The notes under the pieces were generated by a model. The model made no database searches. It was given only the letters and a program-made list of their open reading frames with translations, and had not been told where the DNA came from. Below, piece after piece: positions 6,219-10,191 of a stretch of 10,191 bases of DNA (positions within the stretch are counted from its first letter, which is position 1; each line of letters starts with the position of its first letter). The stretch is taken from assembly GCA_944363685.1 (NCBI GenBank), contig CALVUV010000040.1, positions 1 to 10,191 on the forward strand. Direction: 5' to 3'. Origin of the DNA: an uncultured Bacilli bacterium. Lineage in GTDB: Bacteria; Bacillota_I; Bacilli_A; RF39; UBA660. The translations under genes and the position numbers were made by a program.

Positions 6219-9200
6219 AAATCTTGAACTAATGCTATTTGATGATCTTCTAAAACCAGCGATGTTTAATAACATACCATATGAGGATTTACCTAACACA
6301 ATAAGAGAAGTTATAGAAACTAAACCTAATTTAAGTATAAAAGATATAATGTCATTATTTGATAGTATTAATAATTACTATCGTAAAAATAAAGAAATTG
6401 AATATAATTATTTTGATAAAATTATAGAGCTATATGATAAAGACTTGGGTAATGATGATAAATTTAATGTATTATTTAAAATAAATATAAGAGAGTCTTT
6501 TATAAAATATGCTAAAAAACATTATACTTATTTTAAAGAAAGGTTAGAAAAAACTATTTTTATTGAAGATTTTTTTCCAGAAGATGCTGAAATAATAGAA
6601 GATGTTTTAGATAAAATTGATCCCTATTTTAGAAAAAATAATTATAAAATAGAAATTGGTAACTTTAATGAAATTATCACTTTTCCTATGTATCAATTAT
6701 TTTTTAATGAGATTCGTTCTACAAGCATGTATAGTAATGAAGTTATTAAATATGATACAGTTTATTTAAATTATATGAGTTTTGATGAGTTAACAACTGT
6801 ATTTAATATGGCCTTAAGTCAAGAAATTAGTCAGGAAGAAATATTAAGATTTTTAATTGTATTTTATGAGAAAAAAAATAATGAAGAATATAATATGCAA
6901 AGCTTATATAAAATAATTAATACAAAAGAAAAATTAGAAAAAATAATGGAAACATTAAAAAACAAAAGTCACTACTTAAAAAATCGTTCAGTACTATCAT
7001 ATCTATATAATATGGTGTATATGGTATTTCGTGCTAATTCTGAAGATTATGATATTAATAATGACATACCAGAAGATTTGTTTTCTTTATCATATATAAA
7101 AGCTTTAAATGAAATAGAAAAATTATCATCAATAGAAAGAAAACAAAGTTCGCTATATCTAAAATGCTTTCAAATCTTTTTTAAAACATTTATATCTAAT
7201 TATAAAGATAAAATAAGTAAAGAAGATATAAATATTTTAGAAGCATTATTCCAAAGAATCATCAACTGTAGAAATAGCTCTAACATATTAGCAATAGATA
7301 ATAAGAAATCACTTTATCACTATTATAAAACAAATAAACTTAATTTAGACATTAATCTCCCTTTTGAACTAATTAGAAACTATAATGCTAAACACTATTT
7401 AGAACTATTAAGTCTATATCACAAAACATCAGAAATAAATAATTATAATGAAGAGTTGTTTATAATAACTGCTCTTAACATATTAGGATATGATTTAACT
7501 AAAAAAATAATAAATAAAGATTTTGCTAAATTAGTTGATATTACAAAAAAATTAGATGAAAAACCAACTGATTATGTAGAAAAAATTAAACCATTATTAT
7601 TAGATATTATTGATATAGCATCTACTAAAGAAGAATATACAATAAATGCCTTTTTTGCGTGTTTTAATTTACTATATGAACAAAGAAATATTAAAATAAC
7701 ACTTACACGAGTAAAGAATATGGTAGACTCTATTTCCTATGCTTTGCTTCCAAATAATTATAATATCGCAGATAACCTAGAAAAGTTAAATTTTGTTCAT
7801 AAAGGTGAACCTTTAACCGAAAAAGTAGAGGGGATTAAATTATATGATAGTTATAGATTTAGACTATATTCATCAATTCCTAATATAAAAGGAAAAGTAA
7901 ATAATTGTGAATACCAAACGGTTGATATGCATAGTAAAGAAATAATATCTAATGGTATTGAAAAATATATTGTAAAAGATAAATTAATAAGTAGTTGTTT
8001 AACTCCAGCAGGGAAAGCATCTAGTTGCCTAAGACATGGTGCGATTAATCCTCATGGTAGATTTTTTAAAGTAACATATAAAGATAAAATAGTTGCTTAT
8101 AGTTGGGTTTGGCGTTCTGGAGAAGTACTTTGCTTTGATAATATAGAAGTAACAGAGAATAGTTATAAATTAGAAAATCCTGAATATATAATTTATACTG
8201 CTTATAAAAGTGCAGCAGAGGCTATAAGAAAAGTCACTAATGAAAAAGAAAACAGTGGTATTAAATTAGTAATAATTGGAAGAAATGATATTGATGTTTT
8301 CAATCCATTTATAGATAAATTAGAAAGTGTAAATGACTATACTGAAAACTTATTTAAACCTAATTCAAAAGATAGTCTATATCTAGAAGACTCATCAAAA
8401 AAACAATTAATTTTATCTGGTAAATATAAAAATGATTTAAAAACATATGATATAAAACCTATATATAAATATAGAAGAAAAGGAATTAAAAGATTTAGGG
8501 ATTATGATAAGGATTATATAAGAAAAGAAATAAACTCTATTTACTTTGATTATTGTCTTGAAAATAATAATAAATATAAAAATATAACTACTAATTATAT
8601 GGATGGTTATATAAATGAAGATTGGTTTGTAGGATATAAAGAAAATAACACTTATGATTTTTATTATAGAGGAAATGATGATAGATTATTTGAAGAAGCA
8701 AAATCCTATATCAAAACTGAAAATTTACGAAAGATATCAGCAGCCAATATTATCAAAACATCGAAAGAACATATAGATATATTATTAGATATCAAAAATT
8801 TTCAGATTAATGCTAAAAAGATAACAACATATCTGCAGAGTATAAAAAGAAAGAAATTTGCATTAGAAGAAAAATACTATACACATAGCCCTAAATCTTT
8901 AGAAATATTTAGTAAAATACTAAAAGATAATGCTATTACCTCAGCAGAGTATGGAAACCATGCTGGAGGTACTGGTTGTAATGGGAAAAACTTTATTTCT
9001 GTAGCAAGAGTAAATAGTGGTGTTTATAATTTTTATACAGGTTCCAAAACGTTTATTTTAACAGATAATATTTGTGTATTTGGAAAACCAGAATTTGAAC
9101 AAGAAATGATTGTGAATAAATTTTCAGATTCAAAATATCCCTTTAGAAATCCAAGCTTAGATGGTGAGCTACATGTGTTAGATAAAATAAATCTAGATAA

Positions 9201-9360
9201 ATCTATAGGAATATTTGTATCACAAAATAGAATTGATGAACTAGTACAGATAGTTTATTTACAAGAATTATTTCAAAATGAAATACCTTTAATTCAATTT
9301 GAAGATAATACCTATATTGATAAAGATGTAATTAAGAAATATTCCAAAGTGCTAAAATAA
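6205..9360 (+). CDS. Large multidomain protein of unknown function (GNAT-like centre, ART-like C-terminus suspected)
   Basis: A 1051-aa soluble protein that I cannot name. Seen: residues 1 to about 550 are predominantly helical and charged, without recognisable motifs. Residues about 570-720 form a compact alpha/beta region. It has two SSCL motifs (Cys598 and Cys608, the latter in SSCLRHG), then strands FFKVTYKDKIVAYSWVWRSG and VLCFDNIEVT (620-650), helix YTAYKSAAEAIRKV and strand KLVIIGRN. This strand/helix order resembles a GNAT acyltransferase core. Residues about 890-1045 begin YTHSPKSLEIFSKILKDNAI (His894), continue with GGTGCNGKNFISVAR (922-936) and end with GIFVSQN and an EIPLIQFED tail. 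That layout recalls ADP-ribosyltransferase-like folds, where an HxT/S start is followed by a Y/F-I-S strand. Both fold readings are inference without a search. There is no signal peptide or TM segment. The start ATG follows AAGGAAG and overlaps the ankyrin gene by 14 nt, so the two are coexpressed. An effector, modifying enzyme or conflict-system protein is possible. Confidence 0.8.
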   Translation: MLKDKNLELMLFDDLLKPAMFNNIPYEDLPNTIREVIETKPNLSIKDIMSLFDSINNYYRKNKEIEYNYFDKIIELYDKDLGNDDKFNVLFKINIRESFIKYAKKHYTYFKERLEKTIFIEDFFPEDAEIIEDVLDKIDPYFRKNNYKIEIGNFNEIITFPMYQLFFNEIRSTSMYSNEVIKYDTVYLNYMSFDELTTVFNMALSQEISQEEILRFLIVFYEKKNNEEYNMQSLYKIINTKEKLEKIMETLKNKSHYLKNRSVLSYLYNMVYMVFRANSEDYDINNDIPEDLFSLSYIKALNEIEKLSSIERKQSSLYLKCFQIFFKTFISNYKDKISKEDINILEALFQRIINCRNSSNILAIDNKKSLYHYYKTNKLNLDINLPFELIRNYNAKHYLELLSLYHKTSEINNYNEELFIITALNILGYDLTKKIINKDFAKLVDITKKLDEKPTDYVEKIKPLLLDIIDIASTKEEYTINAFFACFNLLYEQRNIKITLTRVKNMVDSISYALLPNNYNIADNLEKLNFVHKGEPLTEKVEGIKLYDSYRFRLYSSIPNIKGKVNNCEYQTVDMHSKEIISNGIEKYIVKDKLISSCLTPAGKASSCLRHGAINPHGRFFKVTYKDKIVAYSWVWRSGEVLCFDNIEVTENSYKLENPEYIIYTAYKSAAEAIRKVTNEKENSGIKLVIIGRNDIDVFNPFIDKLESVNDYTENLFKPNSKDSLYLEDSSKKQLILSGKYKNDLKTYDIKPIYKYRRKGIKRFRDYDKDYIRKEINSIYFDYCLENNNKYKNITTNYMDGYINEDWFVGYKENNTYDFYYRGNDDRLFEEAKSYIKTENLRKISAANIIKTSKEHIDILLDIKNFQINAKKITTYLQSIKRKKFALEEKYYTHSPKSLEIFSKILKDNAITSAEYGNHAGGTGCNGKNFISVARVNSGVYNFYTGSKTFILTDNICVFGKPEFEQEMIVNKFSDSKYPFRNPSLDGELHVLDKINLDKSIGIFVSQNRIDELVQIVYLQELFQNEIPLIQFEDNTYIDKDVIKKYSKVLK

Positions 9361-9421
9361 ATTGACAAAGGTAAATAATAAGGTATTAACTACTAAAAAG
9401 AAGAATAAAAATGTTGAATGA

Positions 9422-9446
9422 ATTATTGTTAAAGAACAACAATAAT
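9422..9446 (+). repeat. Inverted repeat ATTATTGTT/AACAATAAT
   Basis: A 9-bp perfect stem (9422-9430 with 9438-9446) and a 7-nt loop, without a T-tract. It is the first of three successive hairpins after the large gene. Confidence 0.6.
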
Positions 9447-9447
9447 A

Positions 9448-9460
9448 CACAGTCTCTGTG
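9448..9460 (+). repeat. Short hairpin CACAG-TCT-CTGTG with downstream GGAAAAC
   Basis: A 5-bp stem directly upstream of the terminator. With the following bases it forms TGTGGAAAACGAATAAC (9457-9473), which matches TGTGGAAAACTAATAAC at 4693-4709 in all but one position. Confidence 0.6.
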
Positions 9461-9467
9461 GAAAACG

Positions 9468-9493
9468 AATAACCATTAATTGGTTATTTTTTT
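9468..9493 (+). terminator. Terminator of the ankyrin/large-protein operon
   Basis: An 8-bp stem AATAACCA (9468-9475)/TGGTTATT (9481-9488), a 5-nt loop and seven T (9487-9493). It is nearly the same hairpin as at 3665-3690. Confidence 0.85.
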
Positions 9494-9496
9494 CTC

Positions 9497-9525
9497 TTTA
9501 AAATAGAACTAACGTATTATATAAT
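9497..9525 (+). promoter_or_regulatory. Promoter of the dinB-like gene
   Basis: TTTAAA (9497-9502), a 17-nt spacer and a perfect TATAAT (9520-9525). The -35 is weak. I see no obvious LexA/SOS box (neither CGAACRNRYGTTYC-like nor CTG-N10-CAG) in the region. Confidence 0.55.
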
Positions 9526-9547
9526 ATAGTAAAGAGGAGGGATAACT

Positions 9548-10191
9548 ATGCAAAGAATTATTTTTCATATCGATGTTAATAATGCTTTTTTATCTTGGAC
9601 TGCTATTTATCTTTTAAATCATGGCTATAAACAAGATATTAGAAAGATTCCAAGTGTCATTGGCGGAGATGAAAAAGCAAGACGAGGTATTGTTCTTGCT
9701 AAAAGTCCCATAGCAAAGAAATATGGTATTGTAACAGCAGAAACACTATATAGTGCAAGAAGTAAATGTAAAAACTTACAAGTATTTCCTCCTAACTATC
9801 CTTTTTACAAAGAACAATCAAAAAAGTTATATAATTATCTTTCACAGTACACCCCTATTATAGAACAATATTCTATTGATGAGTGTTTTCTTGACCTTAC
9901 AGGTACTACCCTTCTTTATGGTAATGATTATGTAAAGTTAGCTCACAAAATAAAAGATGAAATCAAAGAAAAGTTTGGTTTCACAGTCAATGTTGGTATT
10001 GGAGAAAACAAACTTTGTGCTAAAATGGCCAGTGATTTTGAAAAGCCTGATAAAGTACATACTCTTTATTTAAATGAAATTGAAACTAAAATGTGGCCTT
10101 TAAAAGTAAATGATTTATTTATGTTAGGTAAAAGTTCTGCTAAAAAGTTAAATGACTTAGGAATATATACTATTAAAGATTTAGCAGAAGC
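9548..10191 (+). CDS. dinB: Y-family DNA polymerase (DNA polymerase IV-like), 5' part
   Basis: The first 214 codons of a translesion DNA polymerase of the UmuC/DinB family, cut by the window end. It copies past damaged bases without proofreading. Seen: the metal ligand Asp9 in HIDVNNAF, with Phe14 at the steric-gate position. The palm motif YSIDECFLDLTG carries Asp111-Glu112. It is followed by VNVGIGENKLCAKMASDFEKPDKV and the start of the helix-hairpin-helix region (LFMLGKSSAKKLNDLGIYTIKDLAEA). All catalytic residues visible in this part are intact. A strong AGGAGGG at 9535-9541 sets the ATG. It has its own promoter after the terminator, so it is a separate unit from the large gene. Whether it is DinB proper or a UvrX/YqjW-like paralogue cannot be told without the C-terminus. 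Confidence 0.93.
   Translation, partial: MQRIIFHIDVNNAFLSWTAIYLLNHGYKQDIRKIPSVIGGDEKARRGIVLAKSPIAKKYGIVTAETLYSARSKCKNLQVFPPNYPFYKEQSKKLYNYLSQYTPIIEQYSIDECFLDLTGTTLLYGNDYVKLAHKIKDEIKEKFGFTVNVGIGENKLCAKMASDFEKPDKVHTLYLNEIETKMWPLKVNDLFMLGKSSAKKLNDLGIYTIKDLAE

Larger units (their letters stand above)
9361..9547. other. 187-nt intergenic region with stacked hairpins
   Basis: The longest non-coding stretch in the window. It holds a promoter-like TTGACA (9362-9367) with TATTAA 16 nt on. Next come a hairpin at 9422-9446, a hairpin at 9448-9460, the terminator at 9468-9493 and the dinB-like promoter and ribosome-binding site. A 22-codon ATG frame at 9411-9479 (MLNELLLKNNNN...) runs into the terminator stem. 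Its Shine-Dalgarno is poor, so I do not call it a gene. A short transcript from 9362 is possible but unproven. Confidence 0.5.

Noticed and set aside
9411..9479. 22-codon ORF as a real gene
   Set aside because: Poor Shine-Dalgarno, Asn-rich low-complexity sequence, and its end lies inside the terminator stem. Kept only as a finding to check.
1..10191. CRISPR array, tRNA/rRNA genes, insertion sequences or transposases
   Set aside because: No regularly spaced repeats, no cloverleaf or rRNA-like GC-rich stretches, and no transposase motifs or terminal inverted repeats with target duplications were seen.

Overview
The window comes from a very AT-rich, low-GC Gram-positive bacterium. The evidence is strong Shine-Dalgarno sites (AGGAGG/GGTGAT type), sigma-A-like promoters, simple hairpin-plus-T terminators and almost exclusively A/T third codon positions. 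Trp is read from TGG and none of the complete genes is broken by TGA, so the standard bacterial code fits. An uncultured Bacilli/Erysipelotrichia/RF39-type gut lineage is my best guess, by inference only.

Left part (1-3066): a DUF4143-type P-loop ATPase with degenerate motifs lies 11 nt upstream of gpmI, the cofactor-independent phosphoglycerate mutase of glycolysis, in one apparent operon. A small XRE-type repressor-like gene converges on gpmI with only a 5-nt gap. The apparent gpmI terminator lies inside the repressor's coding sequence. Divergent from the repressor is a small membrane protein with an N-terminal zinc ribbon and an extracytoplasmic FxLYD-like domain.

Middle part (3744-9360): three genes I cannot assign to a described system. 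The first is a 312-aa protein with a beta-rich, pentapeptide/beta-helix-like half and a C-terminal coiled coil, carrying its own promoter and terminator. Next comes a tightly coupled pair: a 475-aa protein with ankyrin-like repeats and a long coiled coil, overlapping by 14 nt a 1051-aa multidomain protein. The large protein has a helical N-terminal half, a central region with GNAT-like strand/helix order, and a C-terminal region whose layout recalls ADP-ribosyltransferase-like folds. These domain readings are by eye and low confidence. The pair is bracketed by two related hairpin blocks sharing TGTGGAAAAC-N-AATAAC, which makes 4683-9493 look like a discrete cassette and the best candidate here for something undescribed.

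Right part (9361-10191): a 187-nt intergenic stretch with three successive hairpins and a doubtful 22-codon ORF, then the 5' part of a Y-family DNA polymerase gene (dinB-like) cut by the window edge.

Four starts were chosen to fit Shine-Dalgarno positions rather than the longest reading frame: xre at TTG 3066, the zinc-ribbon gene at ATG 3172, the ankyrin gene at TTG 4791 and the large gene at ATG 6205.
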